Positions 54,666-64,000 of a stretch of 64,000 nt of DNA are shown piece by piece. The notes beneath the pieces were generated by a model. The model was not told the DNA's origin. It ran no database searches and saw only the letters and a program-made list of their open reading frames with translations. The DNA comes from Sabethes cyaneus (taxonomy: Eukaryota; Arthropoda; Insecta; Diptera; Culicidae). Both the position numbers and the translations under genes were made by a program. Each line of letters opens with the position of its first letter. Positions within the stretch are counted from its first letter, which is position 1. Where the stretch lies: NCBI RefSeq assembly GCF_943734655.1, contig NC_071355.1:137468951-137532950 (forward strand), given 5' to 3'.

Positions 54666-54792
54666 CAGGATGAAACCGTCACCAATCGATTTCCTGCATT
54701 TTTTACATAGAAATAGGTATCTGGTAGGATTCCAAACCAGTGGCTTCTAATTCTTACGATTACGATTATGAGCTCGTTTTAGTCCATTGTGC
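54655..54792 (+). repeat. repeat family X, fragment
   Basis: CGAAGTCTGCGCAGGATGAA, ACCAATCGATTTCCTGCATT and GATTCCAAACCAGTGGCTTC recur inverted at 34724-34840 and directly at 35530-35610. Confidence 0.6.
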
Positions 54793-54799
54793 AACGGTT

Positions 54800-54925
54800 G
54801 TGAATGAAGAGTGCGCCGTAGAGACAAATGATAGAACAATACTTTGATTAACAATTTTGTGTATAATTAGCTCTATAAATGTCCCATATATAGCTTTTTC
54901 TAATATCGCTTGGTTGAGGTGATAT
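54800..54925. repeat. diverged half copy of the 46490 foldback
   Basis: GAGTGCGCCGTAGAGAC, GATAGAACAATACTTTGATT and TAGCTCTATAAATGTCCCAT correspond in order to the right arm of 46490..47122 without the pogo-type MITE. The left arm is missing. Confidence 0.55.
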
Positions 54926-55219
54926 AGTTTAATAATTAAAATTGGTGTACAAAGCGCATGCCAGCCCTGTTTAAAGAATTGAACGTAAAACAATTACGTA
55001 AAAACAGTGTTAATGCTTCATCCAAAAAAACCATAACAATTTTTTCTGTATCACTGCAACCTAATTTGATCTATTGTCATATCGGTCAGATGTTTTTCTG
55101 TATTACGCACTTCGTTTTTTGGCAGTGTCGCTATTGGGTGAGCTACTGGTTATTATCCGTGGTTTCATTATTGGTAAATGCAGAATGCAGTTTAGAGGAA
55201 AAAAGTGAGGGTGGGGAGG
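54926..55219. other. noncoding stretch
   Basis: The 131-codon open frame 54958..55353 runs through here into a SINE. It starts MPALFKELNVKQLRK and has no recognised domain. Its overlap with the SINE argues against a gene. Confidence 0.4.
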
Positions 55220-55360
55220 GGAGGCAGCTGGGTATTCTGAAAACAAATGCAACATCGAACATCGAATGGCCTTATTCTACTAAGATTCGAACCCATAACC
55301 ACTCGCTTTTTATAGTAGACTTGGTAACATTGCGGCGACAGCCCCCTCCGTAACCAAATG
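55220..55360 (-). repeat. tRNA-derived SINE, family 2, second copy
   Basis: The reverse complement carries GAGGGGGCTGTCGCCGCAAT, GTTACCAAGTCTACTATAAA, AAGCGAGTGGTTATGGGTTC and GAATCTTAGTAGAATAAGGC, colinear with 54420..54665. Confidence 0.6.
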
Positions 55361-55389
55361 AGATTATTATTATTGAACAACGGGTGATA

Positions 55390-55600
55390 TTGCAAATTGC
55401 ATCAAAAACGCGAAATGCAAAAATCTTGCAAACAGTTTACAAGTAAAATGCTACCAGCGAGCTGTCAAATATTTATGTCAACTTATTGCACGTGTCAATC
55501 CCAATAAATTGACATGAATAATTGACGGCTCACTGCTGGAATTTTGCTTGCAAAATGTTTGCAAGTTTCTTGCATTTCGCGTTTTTGATGCAATTTGCAA
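55390..55600. mobile_element. TA-flanked foldback MITE, 211 bp
   Basis: Left TTGCAAATTGCATCAAAAAC, then GCGAAATGCAA; the right end is its mirror image (TTGCATTTCGCGTTTTTGAT, then GCAATTTGCAA). TA lies on both sides (55388-55389 and 55601-55602). Inner segments also pair (CTACCAGCGAGCTGTCAA / TTGACGGCTCACTGCTGG). Confidence 0.8.
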
Positions 55601-56344
55601 TATTATAATTATCATAAAACACAACTCGTGTGCATTATTGTTACGCAACAGCTTTCTCCAGCCCTCGCGAGACGTAATTTATGATTAGTCTTTCTTTAAC
55701 GGCTCGATAATACGATTATAATCGGTTTGTTCTTCCATGCACAAGATGATAGAGCTGCTAGTGAAACTATCTTGTGAAATAGTTACGCAATAACAACAAC
55801 CATAACACTTTATACTTTCACTTCCGACTGCATATTAGCTTAATTAAATCGTCTGTGATCTCCCAGAGATTCTATTAGACGTGATTTATGTGTCACTAGA
55901 ATGTGTCAGAACTTTTTGCTTCCTCATAAACCATATTAAACTTTGTTTTTGGATCCCATGGTTTTATCCTTAATTTTATCCATTTTGATGCCGGGGGCTA
56001 TAGCTCCCCTAGAAATAAGCTCCAGTTACGCCAATGCCGTAATTAGTTGACTGAATCGTTTCTCATCTTCAACAAATACCAACACTGTAACAACCCTTTC
56101 CATCTGAGGGAGGTAAGATGTATTGCAGGAGGAGCGTTTTCTTTGGAATTCCCTGTACCCGAGTACCCGATATTTAGACATTATTGCGCACCATTTTTAA
56201 AACGAAACAAAATAAATAAAGCATGTTTACTGAGGGTGCATTTTGTCTCCATTATCCGGGTGCATTTTACCCGAATGAATGTTCCTGGTTAAAAAAGTTA
56301 TAAATATCAAAACTACTGATGTTTGGGCATAAACCATTTAAAGG
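55601..56344. other. noncoding stretch with a diverged GGGGCA-type repeat
   Basis: 56110-56260 is related to 1560-1780 (CGTTTTCTTTGGAATTCCCT, AATAAAGCATGTTTACTGAG, GGGTGCATTTT). No gene recognised. Confidence 0.5.
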
Positions 56345-56770
56345 CTTGACCCTTCTTTGTCGACAGATTTTGCAGTCGGCTGTCAGAGTACAGGACAATT
56401 ACGGGGCTAGTACAACGATCCTACTGACTCTAGCTAGCAACCAGGGTTGCCACATGCACAGATTATTCTGTGTTTAACAGATATTTGAAAGAAATCGTCT
56501 GTACAGAATCTGTATGCATAGAATACAGATTTTCGCCAAATTACACAGAATAACAGATTTTTGAGCTTTTACATGAGAGTTAAAGAGACGGAAATAATCA
56601 GCAAAATGACTCTATCTCCTTCACTCTCATTGTTTTGCATTGGACAGAATTTTGCACAGATATTTTTCCTCGCCGTACAGATTGTCAGATTTTTCCAACA
56701 AAAAACACAGAATTATATGTGGCATCCCTGCTAGCAACACCGCCCAACCGAAAATCGAACATTTTCTAGT
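56345..56770 (-). repeat. tRNA-derived SINE, family 1, split by a hAT MITE
   Basis: 56345-56441 carries the SINE body (GACCCTTCTTTGTCGACAGA, TTTTGCAGTCGGCTGTCAGA, GATCCTACTGACTCTAGC) and 56739-56765 the head (ACCGCCCAACCG). The two are separated by a 289-bp MITE plus an 8-bp duplication. Confidence 0.75.
56442..56730. mobile_element. hAT MITE, 289 bp, with 8-bp duplication CTAGCAAC
   Basis: CTAGCAAC stands at 56434..56441 and 56731..56738. Ends are CAGGGTTGCCACATGCACAG and, on the other strand, CAGGGATGCCACATATAATT. The interior is built from ACAGATT / CACAGAAT words. The 8-bp duplication and CAGGG start fit hAT. It interrupts a SINE. Confidence 0.92.
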
Positions 56771-59700
56771 GAACATTCCCAGTACAAAATTTCTTTCTTG
56801 GATACTGCAAGACTATCTTATATAGGTAATCTAACAAAAAACACAAGTTTTCACTTAAATTTTAATTCTGAAACATCGTGCAATGTGCCCAATGTGCGGT
56901 TTAGGCAATGTTTACTTTGAATTCACACCAAATTTATAACCAGAATGTAAACTATTCGATAGGCTTGCATGATTTTATAAGGCCATTCAAAATCGACAAC
57001 TGATAGTGTGATTTGAAGTCCAAGTGAATAAGTAGGGATGCATTCCAGCTCAGAATAAAAAAAAGAGCAGAGAAAAATCCCCACTTTCCTCACACTCAAC
57101 GCGATTCTTTCTTTCTCTCTATTCTTCTTTTGACTTTTCTTTTTCATACTAAACGCGGTGTTGTGGAGCAACCTGCACATTGTGCTACTCATTGAGTAGC
57201 AACTGAATGTCAATACACATAGAATACGCTGATGCGAGGCGTGGACGAGTGACAACTACGGGTAGTTTTAACGGGGCTGCTGCGTCAAGATAAAAACGAC
57301 ATACTGTATTTTTTTTTTTAATTTTATTTTTGTTTTATTAAATAGTGCTGACAGCAGCAGTTCTGCTTACTGCGTTGTACAAAAAATTGCACATTGTGCA
57401 TAGTGAGTGAGGAAATAGCAAACCTGAGTATAAATACGAGTGCATTCAGAAAAATTAAAAAAAAAAACGATATGAAAATTAATTACCCTTTTATGTGATC
57501 TGAAACACAATATAAATAACTGTTTTGTTTGAAAAAAAAAGCCTTACCGTATCATTTGAAATATTTAATTTTCTATTGATGCCAAACTGAAATTGCAACT
57601 TTTTCTTAATCCAAAAGCACTATTATCGAAGTAACTGACAATTAATTAAAGTGAGGTTCTTTTTTGCTAACATTGTGAAAGGCGCTCATTTTGAAAATGA
57701 TGATGGTTTACTCGTTAACCGTCATTAACCTTCCTCTCAGTAGGTGATTATGATACACTCTTATGAATAATTCGTGTCGTACTTTTGTGCACCACATAGC
57801 TTATTCCCAAAGGGCAACCTAGTCGTGATACCATCGTGTTTATTATTATTTCATTTACTCGTGAAACTCTGTCACCAAGCTCATTATCCATTGCGTCGCG
57901 AAAGGAGTGTCCTGTTCAAGCAGAATGTGTCATATTTATCCGCGGTTATGGAAGTCTACTTCGTCCAACCGCAACAAAAACCATTTAGGCATTATAAGCT
58001 AAGCGCGGGTGTGTCGTGAGAATACGTTTTGTAAAATGTTTATTATTAAGATTCAAAGTGCGTTATTACATACTTTACTACTATAAAACAGTTTTGACGA
58101 ATCATCTGACGATATTTTTATTAGAAGTGGACAGCCCTACTTTAATCTCTCTAACAATCCATCTAAACTAAAGTAAAATTTTTGCTTATGAATATTAAAC
58201 ATGGTTAGAATTACTAAAAAAGTTCTTCTTAGATTCTGCATAGTTTTGAACCAAAGAATCCTCGAAGCAATTACACGTTTGCTTGGCAAAACCACCATAA
58301 TACAGTGTCCTAACCTCACGTATCGAAGTGCGCTTTCGTTGATTTTTCGAAACAAGCGCTTGAAAATTTAAAATGCTCCACAACATGTTTTTAAAGTTGG
58401 AAGAAATTGAATGAGCACTTACTTTAATTAACGAAATCATTGCGTGAATATGAGTTTGAACTTTTGTTCTGGAAATAATTATGAATTGGCTGTACCAAAA
58501 AATTAGACGAATGTTACAGGAAAAAAAACAATATTATTTTTACCAGATGCTTATCACATATCAAATCACCATAAGCATTTGAGATGCTACTAGGATGCTC
58601 AGGAACTACTAATGTATTTATTATTTTGCTTCTTCACAATTACGATTATTAACAAATAGATAAAAAAGCAATTCTGGTAAATGCAATGCAGATTATCCGT
58701 TGAAGTCAAGGTTTCGGATGTAAATTGAAGCGAATAGCTACTAAAACAAAGGAAATAAAATAGCAAAATAAATTGAAATTTACTCTAAACTACACTGACA
58801 ATGTAATTCAGCACACCTAACAACAAATAATAGAAGCTGGATATAATTTGTTCCACAACTAAAACTCCTCACGTCGGTGGTTGCCCAAAAATTAATCATT
58901 CTTTCATTTTTTTCAGTGACAAATAACAAGTGATAAATGATTTTATCAAAAAACTTTCCAGCCATTATTTTAATGAACACCGCGTGAACGCTATCGTGAT
59001 CTAACTATCCAGGTTGGTTCGCTACATATAATTACGAAGACACCATGAAGGAAACTTTTACTTTCGCTTGCCTTCAGAAAACCCATTGCTTCTCCTAGAC
59101 TGTGGAGCAAACGATACATATAAGTATACCATGTTTCAGAATAATTATGTCTTTCTGGAAACGAACTCATTCGCTAAGTTAACACTCTATTTTGAAATTT
59201 GTTCATCATAAACAACTCACCACAAAGCTTACTGGTTTCACCAGACAATACGGACAACACGTACCAGACCATGAACTAATAACAGCGCGTAAATATGCAA
59301 TGGAATAGGGTGGGGTGAGGCCGCCCATCTTAAATATGTTTCTGAGCAAATAAACAAAAGCACAAGCAATGATGGATGTTTGGTAAAGTGCCTTAAGTCT
59401 TCATGTACATCCGATTTTTTATGTGCGAATTCTTACGTGCTCTCTTCTCTATTGCCATACATTTTACTTTAGAGCGTTTTAAATCGGGAATTGAATTGAA
59501 AGTTACTTCGTTCACTTTTTTAGAATAACAATATATACAATGAAAATTGAATCAATTTTATTTCAATTCCAATATCATTTTATCTTGCAAAATTCGATAA
59601 GTACATACATTAAAATCAATTACTGTTCATTGTTTTGTCTTAGCTTTGTTTTCAAATATGCCATTCAATGCATATCAAACTTTCATTTTAATTCAACTTT

Positions 59701-59883
59701 ATTTCTCATTTTGGTTTCAATTATGATTAATTTTTATTTCTACTTTGTCGAAATTATAGCTAAAAATTTATTTCAATTTAGCTTTATTTTTTATTGAGTA
59801 ATTTGTGCACAGACATACCGCTTCGAAGAAGATTGTTAAAACGTTATGCGTATTATTCATATATACTAACACCCTATAAAATA
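56771..59883. other. AT-rich noncoding region
   Basis: No gene, terminal repeat or RNA gene recognised in about 3.1 kb. Open frames up to 110 codons (56923..57255, 57774..58019, 59540..59797) are low-complexity or lack any motif. Confidence 0.45.
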
Positions 59884-61058
59884 CAGGGTGCGAAACTCGT
59901 AGCCATGTATTCGGTTTGGAAAATGATTTTTGTTTCCTTTCAAGTAAAGAATGTCTGAAAATACTCCAAAATTCAGAATCAATTCACTTGGTGATGGTCA
60001 AAAAAACAAATCGCCCGCTGCCCAAATGAGATTTGCCTGTATTTTGGACCTGGCTTTCTTCAGCGCTGGTGTATTGACTCAGAGAGAATAATCCATTGGA
60101 TTTGGTGCCGTCTGGTAGATTTGAGAGCCAATGTGTGGTTCAAAAGAAGTTCGGCTGTTTTCCTGTCATTCTTGGTACATTGGCACTGTGTGAGACCCGA
60201 GTCTTGTTGAAATTTCCCTGCTCGGCGACCTGAATGTTTGTCTACCCACGCATTCAAAGCAGTCTTCAGCATTCCGTCAAATAAACCGTATCGTTTTGAG
60301 AGTTTACGACTTGTTCCTCGATTGGGAAACTTTTCTCGTCAGAAAGCACAATGTTTTAAAAATGACCGCTTTCGGCCAAGTGAAGCATCTCTTTCGCTTT
60401 CGCAAGTCCAACTTATTGCTGCTTCGATGTAAGATCATGCGTCTTTTGAAAATTATAAGCGTTGACCTTGAGCTCATTTTTCAATATGCGTTGGATGTTG
60501 CGATCGGATATTTTCCGCTCTTTAGCCATTTGACTGGCTCAGGTGACGTTGTTGTCTTTTGACCATTTCTATGACGTTTTGTGTTGTTATCAGTATTATT
60601 ATAACGGTAATGATGAACAAAAACGTTTCAAAATATTTGTGCTTACGGATAATCGCTAGTGATTTTCCCGCTTAACGTATAGCAATCACACTATTACGTT
60701 TGAATGCTATTCCCTAACTTATTTGCGTTCAGTTTCGACAAAATGCTTTTGCTAGCTGGTAAGCAATATACACTCAAGTTTCTTTTTACACGATTTGTAT
60801 TTATCGATTACTCAAGAGCGATGCAACTTGGGGACCATTTACAAAATATGTGACGAATGTCGGGCCTCTCTCAAATGTATTGAGAAATAAATGAATGGTC
60901 CCTAAGTTGCCCCGTTCTTAATATTCGAAAAAACAAAAAGTGAAAAAAAGTACTTGAGTGTATAGTATTGTCACTGAGCACATTTATAGAACGCTGCTTC
61001 CAGTGTGACAGCTGTGACAAAGATTTCATATTGGCAACACTTCGAGTGCCGGACCCTG
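59884..61058 (-). mobile_element. mariner-like element, 1175 bp, with degraded transposase
   Basis: Ends CAGGGTGCGAAACTCGTAGC and, inwards from the right, CAGGGTCCGGCACTCGAAGT. TA on both sides (59882-59883 and 61059-61060). The length is normal for mariner. The minus-strand transposase remnant (about 60050-60560) shows MVKRQQRHLSQSNG, ISDRNIQRILKNELKVNAYN, FQKTHDLTS, then VLSDEKSFPIEEQVVNSQND (first catalytic region) and finally APNPMDYSL (third catalytic region, normally LNPMDYSLW). The QDxAPxH region between them is gone and there are several frame breaks, so it is inactive. Confidence 0.75.
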
Positions 61059-61060
61059 TA

Positions 61061-61690
61061 ACATCCCTAAACAGTAACTTAAAACAGGAGAATACTTCGC
61101 ACTAGCGAGTGTTTTTTAAATATATTTCAACATTACTCTAATAATTTTAAGAATAATATGTTGCAAACGACAAAACGGTTTACTACAGTTTACAACTGTC
61201 AAAAATAATCAGAAAACCAAACAAATGAATTGAATTTTTTTTTTTCTTATTGCTAAGCATGGCAGCCAATGAGTGTTGTCGACTAGCAATTAAAATACAA
61301 AATTAAACCTTTCTGAGTGCAAACTTTTCAATACGGAAAACGAGGCAGAACCTAACCAGAGCGAATAGAATTGCTTCAATTTACGCTAATGACATTACTC
61401 GAGTAGGAAGCTATAACAAAATAATATCTGGACAATGTCTTATTGAGTTATCAAAATGCATTTTGTGGTTGAGATATTTAAACCATATTATTTTACGATG
61501 AGTTTAACAACTGATTGTATTATCATATATATTATTATGAGTTTAAAATGATATTAAATTCAGTTTTCAGAGCAGGGTTATTTCCGACAGAAAGAGAAAT
61601 AACTGTCAAACTGTCAAATTTTAACTAAAAAGATAAAAAATTCGCGAAATGTTTCACAGCCTTAATAATCAAATGTGTTATCATAGATAT
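61061..61690. other. noncoding stretch
   Basis: No gene recognised. Confidence 0.4.
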
Positions 61691-62730
61691 CTCCATAATA
61701 CTGGGTTCGCCGTACAGACGTGCGAGCTTGAGGTTTATTCTGCGCTTCCATACACCGTTCTCTTGCACACCACCAAAGATGGTTCTTAGCACCCGCCGTT
61801 CGAAAACTCCGAGTGAACACTGCTACGTTCACGTTTCGTGACCATAAAGGACAACCGGTCTAATTAGCGTTTTGTACGAGGGCTCAGATTGTTCGACCGT
61901 GTTTACAGAGTCCGTAGAAGGCCCGACTTCCGCTGATAATACGCCTTCTAATCTGACGGCTGGTATTGTTGTCCTCTGTTGCCAGTGAGCCAAGGTATAC
62001 GAATTCATCGACTACCTTAAACTCATCTTCGTCGATTGCCCTGGTATTGCCCAGGCGAGCCCTGTCGCGGTCGGTCGCGCCCGCCGTTTAGATGTATTTA
62101 TCCTCAATCCAATCTTCTCTGCTTAGCGTTTTAGTCTGGTGTACTGAACTTCCACGGCCTCAAATGTTCTGTCGACAGCATCCACGTCGTCAGCAAAGCA
62201 GATAAATTGACTGGATTTATTGAAAATCGTGCCCCGCATTTCGATTGTCGCTCGTCTTATAACAGCTTTGAGCGCAATGTTGAATAGCACGCAAGAAAGA
62301 CCATCTCCTTGTCGAAGTCTCTTGCGAAATTCGAATTGGTCCGACAATCCACCCGAGATTCTCACACAGCACTGTATTCCATCCATCATAACCATGACCA
62401 TGATGAGTTTAGTAACCTTACCCGAAAAGCCGGTTTCGTCCAGAATTTTCCATAGCTCTGGATAGTCTACACCATTATATGCGGCTTTGAAATCAATGAA
62501 CAGGCGATGCGTAGGGACTCGGAATTCGCACCACTTCTGGAGGATCTGAAACAGGATGAAGATTTGGTCCTTTGTAGACCAACCCTCCATGAAGCAGATA
62601 ACTTCCTACAAATCTATTGGCTATTGGCGATGGAAGTTGACTTAGGACAGCACTTTGTAGGCGGCATTCAGGATAATGATCGCTCGGTAGTTCTCACAAC
62701 CCAGCTTATCGTCTTTTATTGCAATATCTA
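61691..62730 (-). pseudogene. RTE-like reverse transcriptase fragment, largest in window
   Basis: The minus strand opens with MEGWSTKDQIFILFQILQK, then HRLFIDFKAAYNGVDYPELW, CCVRISGGLSDQFEFRKRLR, QGDGLSCVLFNIALKAVIRR, and the catalytic box ICFADDVDAVDRT, an uninterrupted frame of 155 codons (62123..62590). After a stop come KIGLRINTSK-like residues, DEFKVVDEFVYLGSLATEDN-like residues (61975-62040), a degraded loop, LIRPVVLYGHE (61840-61875) and FERRVLRTIFGGVQENGVWK with LARLYGEPSI (61695-61790). All blocks are in the order of intact RTE-type proteins. The F-A-D-D box is intact, but frameshifts after it and the missing endonuclease make it a dead copy. Confidence 0.85.
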
Positions 62731-62997
62731 AATAATTACAAATGTTTTTCTACACGGGACATCAATTGAAATATTATATCTTAATGAGGCATCCACAAGA
62801 CATTCTTTGCAACTTCATATCCCCAGCAGGCGCCAATACCTCATCCATGCCTAACGAAATTCAGCTATCGTATCTAAATTATATTATATTTTATATTAAT
62901 TTTTTATCGCATTTCTATGAAGAATAACTTATGTATATCTCGATGAGATATTATACCTCAATATGCTATTAACAAGGTATTTTACATTTTTGTACTA
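62731..62997. other. noncoding stretch
   Basis: Nothing recognised between the RTE fragment and the element at 63000. Confidence 0.4.
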
Positions 62998-62999
62998 TA

Positions 63000-63947
63000 G
63001 AGTAAGGAGGGGTAAAAGTTCGATGCGGATAAAAGTGCGATTCAGTGATTTATCGGTGCAGATTCCGAGTAAATTTTCTACATTGGCATGGATGGGTGAC
63101 TACTTTGACAGCTTGAATCTAACGTAAACTTTGGTTGCTTACGAAGCATAGTTGCTGAGTTATGTGCAAATATTATTTTACGGCGGTTTTGATGCAATTT
63201 TTTGTTATATGGCAAATACGATATCAACAGGAAGATATTACTTGTTGAAAATTTGTAGCAGCGTTTTACATCCATCACACATATCACGGTGGAAATAATT
63301 TACAAAATATATTTCGCTTTTCCGTAATTTAATCTAAACCCGTCAAGCGCCTAGCGGGGTAAAAGTTCGATTCACGGACGGGGCAAAAGTTCGATTCATG
63401 GACGAGGCAAAAATGTATAGCTAATTATATACAGTTTTAGGCACTATATTACACATACTAGAAATAAAAGATCTGCAGAAAACTGTGTGCTCTACAGATA
63501 CTGGCCGAAGAAAAACAATGTGTTTCCACTGATGAAACAAAAAACAAACGTTTTGAAAAGTTTCGATCTAACGGAGGCTGCAATACACCAACGCAAAATA
63601 GGAAAGGTGCAAATTGAGGATATTCCTTACCGAAACATAACGCAGATTGAAGATAATATGGTTTTGTTAACTACTGCTGGGCTAATTTCATGGATTCTAG
63701 CTTCGAACTTTTGCCCCGCGGTATTTGAACTTTTGCCCCGCTAGTGGGGTAAAAGTGCGAATCAGCACTTGATCAGAAGAAAGAAGAATTTATTTTGCAA
63801 AACACTATTACCCCAGATGATTTATAGTTGAATGTGAAGACATTGAGTTACTGCATCACTATAAAATATATTATGATGTGGTCCTTCTTTATATCTCACG
63901 AAAATTGCTGACAACTTCAAACATCGCACTTATGCCCCGCCCTACTC
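63000..63947. mobile_element. TA-flanked transposon with GGGGYAAAAGTTCGA termini, 948 bp
   Basis: Left GAGTAAGGAGGGGTAAAAGT, then TCGATG; right, inwards, GAGTAGGGCGGGGCATAAGT, then GCGATG. TA stands on both sides (62998-62999 and 63948-63949). It contains a second, smaller element of the same type (63354..63741). No transposase was recognised. Confidence 0.7.
63354..63741. mobile_element. nested TA-flanked element of the same class, 388 bp
   Basis: Left GCGGGGTAAAAGTTCGATTC; right, inwards, GCGGGGCAAAAGTTCAAATA. TA outside both ends (63352-63353 and 63742-63743). Each end carries the GGGGCAAAAGTTCG motif twice. The 85-codon open frame 63487..63744 crosses it and ends in its terminal repeat. 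It has no recognised domain. Confidence 0.65.
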
Positions 63948-64000
63948 TACCATCCCGAGCAGGAGAAAATTACTAAAGAACATCTAATCCAGCTATTTTT

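Noticed and set aside
54958..55353. 131-codon plus-strand open frame as a gene
   Set aside because: Its 3' third runs antisense through a tRNA-derived SINE, and no domain is recognised.

Overview
The window looks like nuclear DNA of a dipteran, most probably a culicine (Aedes/Culex-like) mosquito. It is AT-rich, with very long introns and no bacterial-style coding. It is crowded with decayed insect-type transposable elements: RTE-like non-LTR retrotransposon fragments, DD37E-type mariners, pogo/Tigger-like elements, hAT and TA-flanked MITEs, and tRNA-derived SINEs. The species assignment is inference. Family names rest on motif recall, not on a database search.

The only convincing host gene is on the minus strand: three internal exons of a GABA-B receptor subunit 1 gene (31595..31729, 19730..19900, 19262..19478, in transcript order). 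They have correct splice sites, compatible phases and a continuous Venus-flytrap ligand-binding domain. The first intron between them is 11.7 kb and the second is 251 bp. The flanking exons were not found, so most of the window is probably intron or flank of this gene.

Left part (1-19 kb): a pogo/Tigger-like transposase N-terminus (34..470); TA-flanked elements at 1413, 2100 and 3958; two RTE fragments head to head (6547-8890), one split by a SINE and the other by a MITE; a tandem repeat at 9018; a foldback at 9716; a GC-rich unclassified block at 12.1-13.0 kb; a full pogo-type MITE at 14490; SINE copies; and a deleted pogo/Tigger-like element at 17646..19025 just downstream of the last exon seen.

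Intron part (19.9-31.6 kb): a hAT-like repeat, a histone H2A pseudogene, an RTE tail, a mariner (23077..25144) carrying both a retroposon with a 24-bp target duplication and a hAT MITE, a second mariner (25281..26209) inside a repeat that has an empty-site relative at 54.3 kb, and the 3' end of an RNase H-type non-LTR element.

Right part (31.7-64 kb): more RTE fragments; a 2.75-kb near-perfect palindrome (38719..41473) inserted in one of them; a multi-level transposon nest (45.7-48.1 kb); a hAT MITE full of GGGTCGGGTACG-like repeats with an exact 8-bp duplication (48224..48550); several foldbacks; two SINE families; a mariner (59884..61058); an RTE reverse-transcriptase fragment (61.7-62.7 kb); and a nested pair of TA-flanked elements at 63.0-63.95 kb.

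The most unusual items are the long palindrome with a smaller MITE mirrored in both arms, and the datable layers of nested insertion. No CRISPR array, rRNA gene, genuine tRNA gene or intact transposase was seen.
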